The notes beneath the pieces are model-generated. The model was given only the letters and a program-made list of their open reading frames with translations, ran no database searches and was not told the DNA's origin. DNA of 64,000 bases, taken from contig JBMYSW010000019.1 of the NCBI GenBank assembly GCA_049603715.1, positions 1-64,000 on the forward strand, written 5' to 3'. This document shows, piece after piece, positions 27,176 to 34,196 of the stretch. Source of the DNA: Pontibacterium sp049603715. Lineage in GTDB: Bacteria; Pseudomonadota; Gammaproteobacteria; Pseudomonadales; Balneatricaceae. A program made the position numbers and the translations under genes. Positions within the stretch are counted from its first letter, which is position 1; every line of letters begins with the position of its first letter.

Positions 27176-27652
27176 ATGGCAAAGAAGAAAAAATCTCAAA
27201 ACAATGGCTCGACGATCTGCCTTAACAAGCGGGCACGTCACGAGTACACCATTGACGAAAAAATCGAAGCAGGCATTGCGCTGGCTGGCTGGGAGGTAAA
27301 AAGCCTTCGAGAAGGTCGTGCGCAGCTCGTGGACTCTTACGTTGTATTTAAAAACAACGAGGCGTGGCTCGTTGGCGCTCACATGACGCCACTCAAAACC
27401 GCCTGTACCCACGTTGTCGCTGATCCAATACGCGATCGCAAACTGCTGCTACACGGTCGTGAAATTTACAAGCTAGAAAACGCGGTTCAAGCCAAAGGCT
27501 ATTCTTGTGTGGCACTGGCGCTTTACTGGAAGGGTAGCCACGTTAAGTGCGAAATCGCCCTCGTAAAAGGTAAAAAACTGCACGACAAACGGGCAGACGA
27601 AAAAGAAAAAGATTGGGCACGACAAAAGCAGCGCCTTATGGCCGCCCAATAA
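27176..27652 (+). CDS. smpB: SsrA-binding protein SmpB
   Basis: Binds tmRNA and places it in stalled ribosomes for trans-translation. It is 158 aa with the OB-fold core ICLNKRARHEYTIDEKIEAG and GWEVKSLREGRAQL, and the basic C-terminal tail DKRADEKEKDWARQKQRL that reads the empty mRNA channel. It lies immediately upstream of its partner RNA ssrA. Confidence 0.98.
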   Translation: MAKKKKSQNNGSTICLNKRARHEYTIDEKIEAGIALAGWEVKSLREGRAQLVDSYVVFKNNEAWLVGAHMTPLKTACTHVVADPIRDRKLLLHGREIYKLENAVQAKGYSCVALALYWKGSHVKCEIALVKGKKLHDKRADEKEKDWARQKQRLMAAQ

Positions 27653-27682
27653 AATCAATAGCTTTCGGCCGGTGTACTCATG

Positions 27683-27688
27683 TATACT
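27683..27688 (+). promoter_or_regulatory. -10 element of the ssrA promoter
   Basis: TATACT, 12 nt before the first base of tmRNA. The -35 region is weak. Confidence 0.5.
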
Positions 27689-27794
27689 GGCTAATACCTC
27701 GGGGGTGACTTGGCTTCGACGCTTGTTACAAAACCTTGGGTGCATGTCGTGAGTGTAGTGAATCACGTAAATCAATTACTACACAGTTATAGTT

Positions 27795-27827
27795 GCTAAC
27801 GACGATAACTACGCACTAGCAGCATAA
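27795..27827 (+). other. tmRNA tag reading frame
   Basis: GCT resume codon then AAC GAC GAT AAC TAC GCA CTA GCA GCA TAA. With the incoming alanine the appended peptide is AANDDNYALAA, ending in the ClpXP/ClpAP degron LAA. Confidence 0.95.
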
Positions 27828-28030
27828 GTCTGCTACGCCACACTTTTAGGTGTCTGTAACTAGAAGGTTTGTGGTGTCATCCGAGACAGAATCGCCCGGA
27901 GGCTTCGCCCTAAGCTGAACGGTTAAAACTAAAAGGGCTCGCCCTATACGCCCTGACTCTCGGGCCGTTGCGGGTTAACTCAATAGAGATGTCTAAACAT
28001 GTAGAGCTTAAGGCAGCGGACTGGCGGACG

Positions 28031-28057
28031 CGGGTTCGAAACCCGCCACCTCCACCA
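28031..28057 (+). repeat. attL core (left attachment site)
   Basis: 27 nt beginning CGGGTTCGAAACCCG and ending CTCCACCA, identical to 41928-41954. It covers the T-arm, the 3' acceptor strand and the CCA of tmRNA. Confidence 0.93.
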
Positions 28058-28102
28058 ATTTAGGCCATTAAATCAAATAGTTAGAGAAGTTTATTTATTT
28101 AA

Positions 28103-28121
28103 TGTCCACATTGTGACCACA
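28103..28121 (+). repeat. Candidate integrase arm site, left
   Basis: TGTCCACATTGTGACCACA, matching 41821-41839 at 18 of 19 positions. On the other strand it reads as two direct TGTGG(T/A)CA half-sites 11 nt apart, the kind of pair a tyrosine integrase arm-binding domain recognises. Confidence 0.6.
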
Positions 28122-28148
28122 AAAAAGCGCCCCTAGAGGCGCTTTTTA
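28121..28148. terminator. Bidirectional terminator at the prophage left end
   Basis: AAAAAGCGCC-cctaga-GGCGCTTTTT. It ends the late operon from the right and, from the left, replaces the native ssrA terminator that was displaced to 41963. Confidence 0.88.
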
Positions 28149-28280
28149 TTTGTCTTCAAGTTGCTTAAGCCGCCAGTCGTGGAGCTTTACTAACACTGTC
28201 ACGTTGTACAGTGTTTTAGCTACGCCGACGACCGCCACAGCGGTTACGGCTTGCAGTACGCTTGCTAGATCAATTTCCAT
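28146..28280 (-). CDS. 44-aa phage membrane protein
   Basis: Short ORF beginning MEIDLASVLQAVTAVAVVGV with one hydrophobic helix (about 8-22) and a charged C terminus ending LKQLEDK. It overlaps the 3' end of the upstream 138-aa gene by 11 nt, and its stop touches the terminator. It is the last gene of the late operon. It could be a virion membrane protein or part of the lysis set. No family is recognised. Confidence 0.65.
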   Translation of the reverse strand: MEIDLASVLQAVTAVAVVGVAKTLYNVTVLVKLHDWRLKQLEDK

Positions 28281-28686
28281 GAGACTTACCCGCTCGCCAT
28301 TCTTGCATTCTTTTGTTAGACCAAATGACAGCCATCATGGTGGCAACACCCGCCCAATACGCTTCTGGGTACTCTTCGATCAACTCAAAATAGGCTTTAA
28401 CACCAACAGGGTCGAAATAGCCCCACACTAACGGCCAAAAGAACACGAAAGCAGTAAAGCGGCGTAGCCAAACAGACGGCTGCTCTAATGTCTTTAACTC
28501 CCACTCACTATTGTGCGAGGTTTCAGACAAGGCAAGCCGTGCTCGGTTATCACTGATCGCTTGGTTAACTTTTCGATTGCTTTCACGGCCTGTTTTCCAG
28601 TCATCAAGCAGCACGCCCACCACCGTTTTGACAGGCTTTGCAATGGCAGCGAGCTTTGTACATGCGGCAATTAATGACACAAGCAT
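28270..28686 (-). CDS. Holin-like phage membrane protein
   Basis: Protein of 138 aa. It has an N-terminal amphipathic/hydrophobic segment, a charged middle (about 28-60) and two strong hydrophobic segments near the C terminus (RRFTAFVFFWPLVWGYF and AYWAGVATMMAVIW), with a basic tail. The layout recalls the three-TM holin family of gene-transfer agents and phages. This, with the M15 peptidase two to three genes upstream, suggests a lysis role. Assignment is by layout only. It starts directly after the preceding stop (TAAATG). Confidence 0.6.
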   Translation of the reverse strand: MLVSLIAACTKLAAIAKPVKTVVGVLLDDWKTGRESNRKVNQAISDNRARLALSETSHNSEWELKTLEQPSVWLRRFTAFVFFWPLVWGYFDPVGVKAYFELIEEYPEAYWAGVATMMAVIWSNKRMQEWRAGKSHGN

Positions 28687-28881
28687 TTAAGCCACCTTTA
28701 GCTTTCGGCCCACCTTACGCACGGCGGTTTTGACTTTCGACACGACGCTTTTAGGCGAGGCTTTGCGCTTACGCTTGGTTGTAGTGGTGCCAGCTTTAAC
28801 GGGGTTGCCGTTAGCGCCGTATTTGTAGCCTTTTTTGAGTCGGCCAGTTTTTTGGTTAATACCTGGGTGTTTACGAGGCAT
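28687..28881 (-). CDS. Small very basic phage protein
   Basis: Protein of 64 aa beginning MPRKHPGINQKTGRLKKGYK and rich in Lys/Arg throughout (TTTKRKRKASPKSVVSKVKT, RKVGRKL). The start at 28881 has GGAG about 9 nt upstream. The earlier in-frame start at 28917 would lie inside the overlapping 30-aa gene. Likely a DNA-condensing or virion protein, inferred from its charge. It resembles in character the small basic virion proteins of membrane-containing phages. Confidence 0.65.
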   Translation of the reverse strand: MPRKHPGINQKTGRLKKGYKYGANGNPVKAGTTTTKRKRKASPKSVVSKVKTAVRKVGRKLKVA

Positions 28882-28886
28882 GTTAG

Positions 28887-28979
28887 TTACTCCAAGTTGA
28901 GGCGCTGCTTTACCCATGCACCCAGCACGGCTACGACTACGCCAATAATGATAGATAAGAGAATTTGCATTAAGGTCAT
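28887..28979 (-). CDS. 30-aa phage single-span membrane protein
   Basis: Tiny ORF beginning MTLMQILLSIIIGVVVAVLG and ending WVKQRLNLE. Almost the whole protein is one hydrophobic helix with a positively charged C-terminal end. Its ATG overlaps the TGA of the M15 peptidase gene (ATGA), a strong sign that it is translated. It may be a virion membrane peptide or a small holin. Confidence 0.65.
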   Translation of the reverse strand: MTLMQILLSIIIGVVVAVLGAWVKQRLNLE

Positions 28980-29458
28980 GCGATTAACTCGTTGATTCCT
29001 AAATAGTTACCCGCCACACGCGACCACGTCGCCAACTTACCGTCGCGAACGTCTAGGTGCATCATCCAGCTCGGGCGGGTGTCTGAGTAGAGCCCAATAC
29101 CCGTAAACCCTGCCTTTTTGGCGCATTCGTACGCACGTTTGGCAGTGAGCGAGTTTAGCCCCTCGGGAAACACGTCCACGGCTCGCACTTCGCCCCAGCG
29201 ATCAATGTTGTGTTGACTAAGGTTGTCGTGGCCAAGGTGGCGACCAATGGCCCCATCTACAGGGGAAATAAGAACAGGTGCACCCCATAGCTCGCGGAAT
29301 TTGTCGAGCGAGGTTAGGAGGCTAGGCGCTAGCTGGTCGGCGTATTCGCCAAACTCGGCAGCGCTGAAGTATTTAAGGTTGTGTTTGCTAAACATTTTTA
29401 CCACCACGATTAGGAGGATTATTGGTACGGCAACTGCAATTGCTCTGTAAAACATCAT
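28976..29458 (-). CDS. Membrane-anchored M15-type peptidase (endolysin-like)
   Basis: Protein of 160 aa. An N-terminal transmembrane anchor covers about residues 3-22 (YRAIAVAVPIILLIVVV). The C-terminal domain has the peptidase M15 zinc pattern: a His in LSQHNIDRW, an Asp in RAVDVFPEG, and the HxD-like MHLDVR near the C terminus. Members cleave peptidoglycan cross-links. The ATG at 29458 overlaps the spike stop (ATGA). It could act in host lysis or, if packaged, in entry through the cell wall. Confidence 0.75.
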   Translation of the reverse strand: MMFYRAIAVAVPIILLIVVVKMFSKHNLKYFSAAEFGEYADQLAPSLLTSLDKFRELWGAPVLISPVDGAIGRHLGHDNLSQHNIDRWGEVRAVDVFPEGLNSLTAKRAYECAKKAGFTGIGLYSDTRPSWMMHLDVRDGKLATWSRVAGNYLGINELIA

Positions 29459-31143
29459 AACAGACCCGTTTGGAACGACTGCTGTATCCAACTTGTGCCA
29501 TCAAACACAAATTCAAAATAGGATGTACTGTTAGCCGTCGTACTCACTGTACCGGCCGTTTTAAATACAGAGTTAAACGAAATACTCCGGCCACCCGTTG
29601 CATCCTGCACGAAGATAAAACTCAACTTTTGGTTTTTATACGCACCGCTCGGAGCTCCGACAGATACACCACCGCCTGATAGCGTCATCTTGAACGTTTC
29701 TGTTTCTAGTGCATTCGGGTTGAACGTAAAAGCGTACGGCTGTTCTTTTATTCTTTTGCGTTTAGTGATGTTTGTGATGTTGTTATCTGCATCAGCATTA
29801 TCAATTAGATACGTAAATGTTGTATTAGCAGACGTAATATTAACTTCGTTGCCTTCAGACCCGTTCCTGTAACGAACACCGGCGCTATGAGTCGGAAAAC
29901 CGCCGTTTCGATCACGAACTGTTACACTAACTCTGTTGTAGTTCGCTGTATCAATATCAACAGCATCGCCGCCATTGTTCTCACTAATAATGTTTAAATT
30001 ACAACTCTCAACACCGCTCGGATGACCGACGCCGTTTATACACAGACCATCGCCAGCTCCATCTTGTAACCATGCGTCACATTTTACAGACGGCGCCGTG
30101 ATCTCTAACTGCGCCTTTGAAGCGTCGATGTTCGCGGACTCCCAAACTTTGAGCGCTGATATACTACATGAGTTCTGAGCAATTAAACCCTGCAGTCCAC
30201 TATTTCCGACGTTCAAGCCGTTTACGATAATATCCGCTGTGATTCTCGCACCCACTCCATCAGAACCATAGATGACGTTATTTGAGATAATGCTATCTCG
30301 CGTAAATGCGCCAGTTCTCAGTCCATCTTCTTTCGAGTTGATTATTAGTAATTGACTTAAAAACAGTCTCGCTAATGCTGCACTGTTGGTGTGTGCAAGG
30401 TCAATTAAACCTGCGCCCGTTGTCTGAGTATCTCTATTACCGTTCAACTGGAAATTAGACAAAACTATCTTAGAGCTAACGTGTGATCCATCCCTAACCC
30501 GCATCGCTGCGCTCGTTAAATTAGCACCATCCTGTAGTCTCAAAATACTGTTTTCGTGGCCATTCCCCGTAAGCTTTCCGCCGAACGGCACAAGAATACT
30601 TTCTCCGAAATACCACAACCCGTCACTTATGTTTAATGATTTCGCATCTTCAAAAACGTTATTAATCAAATCAGACCAATCATCATTGTTTGAGCTGTTC
30701 AAGATGTCGTTGTAAATGCTCGAACTGACTGCGTCTCTCAGCTCAAATGTTCGGCCAGCTTTTAGTTCAGAAAGCAAAGGAAGGTATGTGCCATTACATT
30801 GATCTGCGTTATCCATAGACAACGCAATAAAATAAAGCCCAGCATCACCCACCCAGATAACCGAACCATCGTCATCAGCTGGTCGAGCCTCGGCGCTGCC
30901 AGCATCCTGAAGCACATACGCATTGCCGCCCTTGTTTAATCCAAGATGGTAACTAACGGTTTTAACACGCTCGCCGACGCTGATTAACCCTGCCTCAGCC
31001 GCTGCGATCATTAGCGCGACGCTTTCATATTCGGCGGGGCGTTTGCTTAGTGCAGACGCGATTGTTTCTTTCAGATAGCCGACAAGGCTAGCGCCCGAGG
31101 GCTGCTTAAGTTGGTGGCGAATGGCGTTGGCTAGATTAAGCAT
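29455..31143 (-). CDS. Parallel beta-helix spike/receptor-binding protein
   Basis: Protein of 562 aa, the second largest of the prophage. The N-terminal helical part (about 1-60) probably attaches to the capsid vertex. Residues about 160-440 show the short repeating hydrophobic/Asn pattern of pectate-lyase-type beta-helices (SDGLWYFGESILVPFGGKL, VLSNFQLNGNRDTQTTGAGL, INSKEDGLRTGAF, NVIYGSDGVGARI). The C-terminal part (about 470-562) looks beta-rich and could trimerise. Such folds are common in polysaccharide-binding or -cleaving tailspikes. PM2's own spike P1 is shorter and has no such helix, so the host-recognition module appears replaced. Confidence 0.78.
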   Translation of the reverse strand: MLNLANAIRHQLKQPSGASLVGYLKETIASALSKRPAEYESVALMIAAAEAGLISVGERVKTVSYHLGLNKGGNAYVLQDAGSAEARPADDDGSVIWVGDAGLYFIALSMDNADQCNGTYLPLLSELKAGRTFELRDAVSSSIYNDILNSSNNDDWSDLINNVFEDAKSLNISDGLWYFGESILVPFGGKLTGNGHENSILRLQDGANLTSAAMRVRDGSHVSSKIVLSNFQLNGNRDTQTTGAGLIDLAHTNSAALARLFLSQLLIINSKEDGLRTGAFTRDSIISNNVIYGSDGVGARITADIIVNGLNVGNSGLQGLIAQNSCSISALKVWESANIDASKAQLEITAPSVKCDAWLQDGAGDGLCINGVGHPSGVESCNLNIISENNGGDAVDIDTANYNRVSVTVRDRNGGFPTHSAGVRYRNGSEGNEVNITSANTTFTYLIDNADADNNITNITKRKRIKEQPYAFTFNPNALETETFKMTLSGGGVSVGAPSGAYKNQKLSFIFVQDATGGRSISFNSVFKTAGTVSTTANSTSYFEFVFDGTSWIQQSFQTGLL

Positions 31144-31840
31144 TGCTCACCACCTTAGTTTTAACCAAGTTGATGATCTGTTCGGTATCGCTCGCATTGT
31201 GGGCGTAAATTTTCAAGCGCCCTGAGTATTTGCCGCTGGTCATCGGATAGAGATACCCACCTTGGATAACCGCACCCGTCCCGTCTGGCGACTCTGGCCA
31301 CACGCGCAATACCTCGACGTTATCGATATCAGAGTAAAACTCCACGGTGTCGCATTCGTAAACCGCCGGATCGTGAATCAATACCGTTTGACCCGCGCCA
31401 ATAGGAACATCTGGCGTGTCTGGCGACTCGTTGGGCTGTTCAAACTCGGGAACGTTAACAGTGTGGGAATGGTTAACGGTGATATCTGGCATTTCATCAA
31501 CAATGACGTGTTGATCTGGCGCGATTGTAACTGCAGGAATTTCAACTTGTTGATTGGGTGCGATTTTTACCGTTGGCTGGCCAGCGATCGTAACTTCATT
31601 ACCCGCCAACTCACCATAACCCACTTGCACTTCAACGGCGTTTGCACCGTTGCCAGTGTTTACGAGTGCAAGGCGCTTAAACTCTTTGTTAGCCTTTACT
31701 TGCTGGCCTTCAACAATTGTTTGCAATAGGCGATCATCACCCCAAACCTCTACGGGGAAATCGGCGGCGACGATGCGTACATATTCGCCGCTGGCGCTGA
31801 CCTCTTGGCGCTCTTGGTAACTCGTAAAATTAAAAATCAT
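31136..31840 (-). CDS. Minor structural protein, possible vertex/penton
   Basis: Protein of 234 aa with no clear family. The N-terminal 80 residues resemble the small beta-barrel proteins that set out phage capsid or fibre bases (YVRIVAADFPVEVW, LALVNTGNGANAVEVQVGYG). The middle has two near-repeats (VTIAGQPTVKIAPNQQVEIP and VTIAPDQHVIV) followed by a Pro-rich linker, and the C terminus is a beta-domain. ATGA coupling upstream and an 8-nt overlap with the spike gene suggest it is the spike's base or adaptor. Confidence 0.6.
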   Translation of the reverse strand: MIFNFTSYQERQEVSASGEYVRIVAADFPVEVWGDDRLLQTIVEGQQVKANKEFKRLALVNTGNGANAVEVQVGYGELAGNEVTIAGQPTVKIAPNQQVEIPAVTIAPDQHVIVDEMPDITVNHSHTVNVPEFEQPNESPDTPDVPIGAGQTVLIHDPAVYECDTVEFYSDIDNVEVLRVWPESPDGTGAVIQGGYLYPMTSGKYSGRLKIYAHNASDTEQIINLVKTKVVSNA

Positions 31841-32358
31841 TTAAACACCATTAAAAAAATCAACACCAACACAGCGATAACAACAACCGCAACGATCAAC
31901 CACTTACCCATCTCGGCGGCCGTTTCGCGATCGCCAACGCTCACACTTTCGGCAAGACTTTGAATAGCGGCGAGTTGGCTAGCGTTAGAACGAACAACGG
32001 TGGCGGTTGACTCGGCCACCTCGTTTAAGGCCTCTTCGCCAAAGTCAAAAGCACGATCGCTGGCGTTATCAGCGAAATTTAACGCTTTACCCGTCACAGA
32101 CGCCGAATAGTCGAGCGCGTCCTCACCAAAATTTAAAGCCGCTCGGGTTACGTCCTCATTTGAATCAATGAGGCGCTCCGTTGATCGCTCAACAACGCCA
32201 AATGCCCCACCGTCAGTAATGTTGACAGTGGAGTTTTGTAAACCCGCAACGACCGTTCCTTCATTGTTAGAAGCGTTAACGTTATTTGTTTTAACGTCCG
32301 TCCGGCTTGTACTAGCGCTGCTTGATTTGCTGCTAAAAAGACCCGAGAAAAGCCCCAT
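31837..32358 (-). CDS. Phage membrane protein with C-terminal anchor
   Basis: Protein of 173 aa. A Ser-rich N terminus (MGLFSGLFSSKSSSASTSR) is followed by a long helical region rich in Ala/Asp/Glu (about 65-145, repeated ALNFGEDALDY / ALNFADNASDR / AFDFGEEALNE motif) and a C-terminal transmembrane helix (WLIVAVVVIAVLVLIFLM). The 10-11-residue helical repeat suggests a coiled rod. Start at 32358 has GAGG about 9 nt upstream. Likely in the virion membrane. Confidence 0.65.
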   Translation of the reverse strand: MGLFSGLFSSKSSSASTSRTDVKTNNVNASNNEGTVVAGLQNSTVNITDGGAFGVVERSTERLIDSNEDVTRAALNFGEDALDYSASVTGKALNFADNASDRAFDFGEEALNEVAESTATVVRSNASQLAAIQSLAESVSVGDRETAAEMGKWLIVAVVVIAVLVLIFLMVFK

Positions 32359-32359
32359 A

Positions 32360-32557
32360 TCAGCGACCTCCCAACACAACAATCAACACGACTAACACCA
32401 TACAAACCATGGCAGCGATTAGCGCCCAGTTCATTTTATTAGGCGCAGCCGTGCTCATATCCAAGCCGCCAACGCTAACAGCTCCCACTTGTGCCGTGGA
32501 TTTAGTCTCTTGCGTTACGTCTAAATTGAGATCAGGAATAGGAATGGGTGTACTCAT
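32360..32557 (-). CDS. 65-aa phage membrane protein
   Basis: Polar N terminus (MSTPIPIPDLNLDVTQETKS) and one C-terminal transmembrane helix (WALIAAMVCMVLVVLIVVL). Starts with a 4-nt ATGA overlap on the 48-aa gene and stops 1 nt before the next start. Confidence 0.68.
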   Translation of the reverse strand: MSTPIPIPDLNLDVTQETKSTAQVGAVSVGGLDMSTAAPNKMNWALIAAMVCMVLVVLIVVLGGR

Positions 32558-32700
32558 ACAACCCCCAAAAACTTAGCGACCATGGCCAGCAAAAGCGCCG
32601 CCACAATTAACCATGTTAGGTTTTTACTTGCGCTGCTAAATGCGAATGTACCCGCACTACCCAGCAGCGCACCCGCTGCAAAAATAAACAGAATAGGCAT
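32554..32700 (-). CDS. 48-aa phage two-span membrane protein
   Basis: ORF beginning MPILFIFAAGALLGSAGTFA with a second hydrophobic segment LTWLIVAALLLAMVAKF. The start shares a base with the preceding stop (TAATG) and the stop overlaps the next start (ATGA), so translation is well supported despite the size. Confidence 0.7.
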   Translation of the reverse strand: MPILFIFAAGALLGSAGTFAFSSASKNLTWLIVAALLLAMVAKFLGVV

Positions 32701-33026
32701 TACTTAAACTTCAAAATCAGAATAAGTACGACAACCAAAAACACCAAAGCAGCGCCCACAACCCACGGCCAAATAGGCTTCGCATCAACCACCTCGGCGT
32801 TAGCACCGCTGGCGGCGTAGGCTACTGGCTGCTCGGTTGGCTCGGTTACTGTTTGAGGTGCGATAAAGTATTGAGGCTGGGCCGCAACACCCGTCACGCC
32901 GCCGTTTCCTTGGCTTTCGATTAGGTCATATTCCATCTTCGACTGTAGCAACTGAATCGCCGTACCTTTAATACCATCAATGAAAGCGCCCGCAGCTTCA
33001 AAAAATTTGTTTTTTTCAACTGACAT
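32700..33026 (-). CDS. 108-aa phage membrane protein
   Basis: N-terminal amphipathic helix (FFEAAGAFIDGIKGTAIQLL), polar Gln/Pro/Thr-rich middle and C-terminal transmembrane helix (WPWVVGAALVFLVVVLILIL). It directly follows the capsid gene, the position in PM2 where membrane-associated virion proteins are encoded. Confidence 0.68.
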   Translation of the reverse strand: MSVEKNKFFEAAGAFIDGIKGTAIQLLQSKMEYDLIESQGNGGVTGVAAQPQYFIAPQTVTEPTEQPVAYAASGANAEVVDAKPIWPWVVGAALVFLVVVLILILKFK

Positions 33027-33046
33027 AGAAACCCCCTATGCCGTGG

Positions 33047-33886
33047 TTAGATACCACGGCTTGTTTCGAAGTTTTCCATTAGCACACTGATAGAACCCGC
33101 CGCGCCGGCATATGGATTAATTTCTAAATCCAACTTAGCAGCATCAAGGCGGTCTACTGTTTTGCGACCCGTAATGCCCGGATCGAACATCAACCAACCC
33201 GCTTGAGGAACACGGCCGAAGTCTTCTTGCTCTTCGGCAATTTCTTGAGCGCTCATTTTATCGAGGTTATCTTTGCCCGAGATTTTGACGGATAGGTCTG
33301 TCACGTTGCCTTTGAAAGCCACACGCTTAACCACTGGCATACCGTCTTTAATCGGCCATTCGATTTCGCCCGTGGTGTTGGTGGTTAGGGTTTTACGACG
33401 GAAAACGCGAATGGGGGTCGCCGCAGTACGCACCGCACGTTGACCATTAGCGCCCACCACGTCCACATATTTCACACTGACTTTGAGCGATGGTAGGTCT
33501 GGCTGGTCTGCCTTCTTGGCACCTGCGGTTACCTTCAGCACCAAGTTATCAGTGCCGTTTGTAAGCAAAGTACCCTCTTGCTCACCTTGAATCGAAACCG
33601 CTTTAAAGTCCCAAAAATCAATTACATACACACCATCTTTAACAACTTGCTTGTCAAATAGGCGGAATAAATTAATTTCGGTGCCAGTCATGTTAGGGAT
33701 AATGGCATCGCCATTTAGCTCTAACAAAATCGACAGCTGGTCGGCGTCTAAAGTGGCGTCGCCGTTGGCGTCTCGGGTATCAATATGGATACGAGCAACA
33801 CCCGCACCTGTTTTTAATTCAGTCTCAGACGTACCCGAGTAAGCCAGACCAAAAATCTTGTTCATTTTCTTGTTTGTAAGTCGCAC
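33047..33886 (-). CDS. Candidate double-jelly-roll major capsid protein (PM2 P2-like)
   Basis: Protein of 279 aa, near the 269 aa of PM2 P2. The beta-rich sequence falls into two halves. The second begins TPIRVFRRKTLTTNTTGEIE, then WPIKDGMPVVKRVAFKG. PM2 P2 as I recall it has a similar order: a double Arg, an NGTTEI-type turn, PxP and then an IAAIHIKA-type strand. A capsid role is also supported by position (first large gene after the terminator, followed by tiny membrane proteins). The GTG start at 33886 has GAGGG about 8 nt before it, while the ATG at 33865 has none. Fold assignment is by eye, without structure prediction. Confidence 0.72.
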   Translation of the reverse strand: MRLTNKKMNKIFGLAYSGTSETELKTGAGVARIHIDTRDANGDATLDADQLSILLELNGDAIIPNMTGTEINLFRLFDKQVVKDGVYVIDFWDFKAVSIQGEQEGTLLTNGTDNLVLKVTAGAKKADQPDLPSLKVSVKYVDVVGANGQRAVRTAATPIRVFRRKTLTTNTTGEIEWPIKDGMPVVKRVAFKGNVTDLSVKISGKDNLDKMSAQEIAEEQEDFGRVPQAGWLMFDPGITGRKTVDRLDAAKLDLEINPYAGAAGSISVLMENFETSRGI

Positions 33887-33929
33887 TTTATAACCCTCTT
33901 GTCAGCGCAAAATTGAAAGCCGTGAACTC

Positions 33930-34049
33930 TTACGCGAGCCAGCCAAGGCTAACCAGCTTGCCAAGCCAGTCAATTTTTCGAGCTGCAGCCATTGCAACTA
34001 GAGCCATAAGGAACGCGATTACAGCGATAAGCGCTACAGTAAAAATCAT
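33930..34049 (-). CDS. 39-aa phage membrane protein
   Basis: ORF beginning MIFTVALIAVIAFLMALVAM then AAARKIDWLGKLVSLGWLA. One transmembrane helix and a short amphipathic tail. First gene of the capsid operon, 43 nt upstream of the capsid protein start. The ribosome site (GTGGGT) is weak. Confidence 0.55.
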   Translation of the reverse strand: MIFTVALIAVIAFLMALVAMAAARKIDWLGKLVSLGWLA

Positions 34050-34057
34050 TGGTTAGT

Positions 34058-34171
34058 ACCCACAGTTAGTAATTGAATTGTTTAAAAACGTGGGTTAACA
34101 GTGGTCGCGAAAGCTTTGATATTCAAAGGCTTTTCGGAAAGTGAATTTTAGGTTTTCGGAACTTTTCGGAA
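34058..34171 (-). promoter_or_regulatory. Candidate late-operon control region with TTTTCGGAA repeats
   Basis: Gene-free stretch between the ATPase terminator and the capsid operon. It holds three direct copies of TTTTCGGAA (34131-34139, 34153-34161, 34163-34171), the inverted repeat CTTTGA-TAT-TCAAAG (34114-34128) and an ACCCAC/GTGGGT pair (34058-34063, 34090-34095). No good sigma-70 promoter is seen, which fits an activator-dependent late promoter, as in PM2 where late transcription needs phage regulators. The role is inference. Confidence 0.5.
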
Positions 34172-34193
34172 AAAAGGGGCCAATTGGCCCCTT
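34171..34193 (-). terminator. Terminator of the early/replication operon
   Basis: Perfect palindrome AAGGGGCCAATTGGCCCCTT (34174-34193), followed on the minus strand by TTTTTT and located 3 nt after the ATPase stop. It separates replication/packaging genes from the capsid operon. Confidence 0.88.
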
Positions 34194-34196
34194 GCT

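Larger units (their letters stand above)
27701..28057 (+). ncRNA. ssrA: Transfer-messenger RNA (tmRNA)
   Basis: Rescues stalled ribosomes and tags the nascent peptide. The RNA is 357 nt. The 5' end GGGGGTGACTTGGCTTCGAC pairs with the 3' CACCTCC before ACCA, with one G-U in the acceptor stem. The T-arm CGGGTTCGAAACCCG is intact. The resume codon GCT (27795) is followed by the tag reading ANDDNYALAA and TAA (27825-27827). The last 27 nt form the left attachment site of the prophage, so the 3' end of the mature gene is shared with phage DNA but its sequence is preserved. Confidence 0.98.

Noticed and set aside
28150..28431. 93-aa plus-strand frame in the prophage left end
   Set aside because: Antisense to the 44- and 138-aa phage genes, which have coupled starts and hydrophobic profiles.
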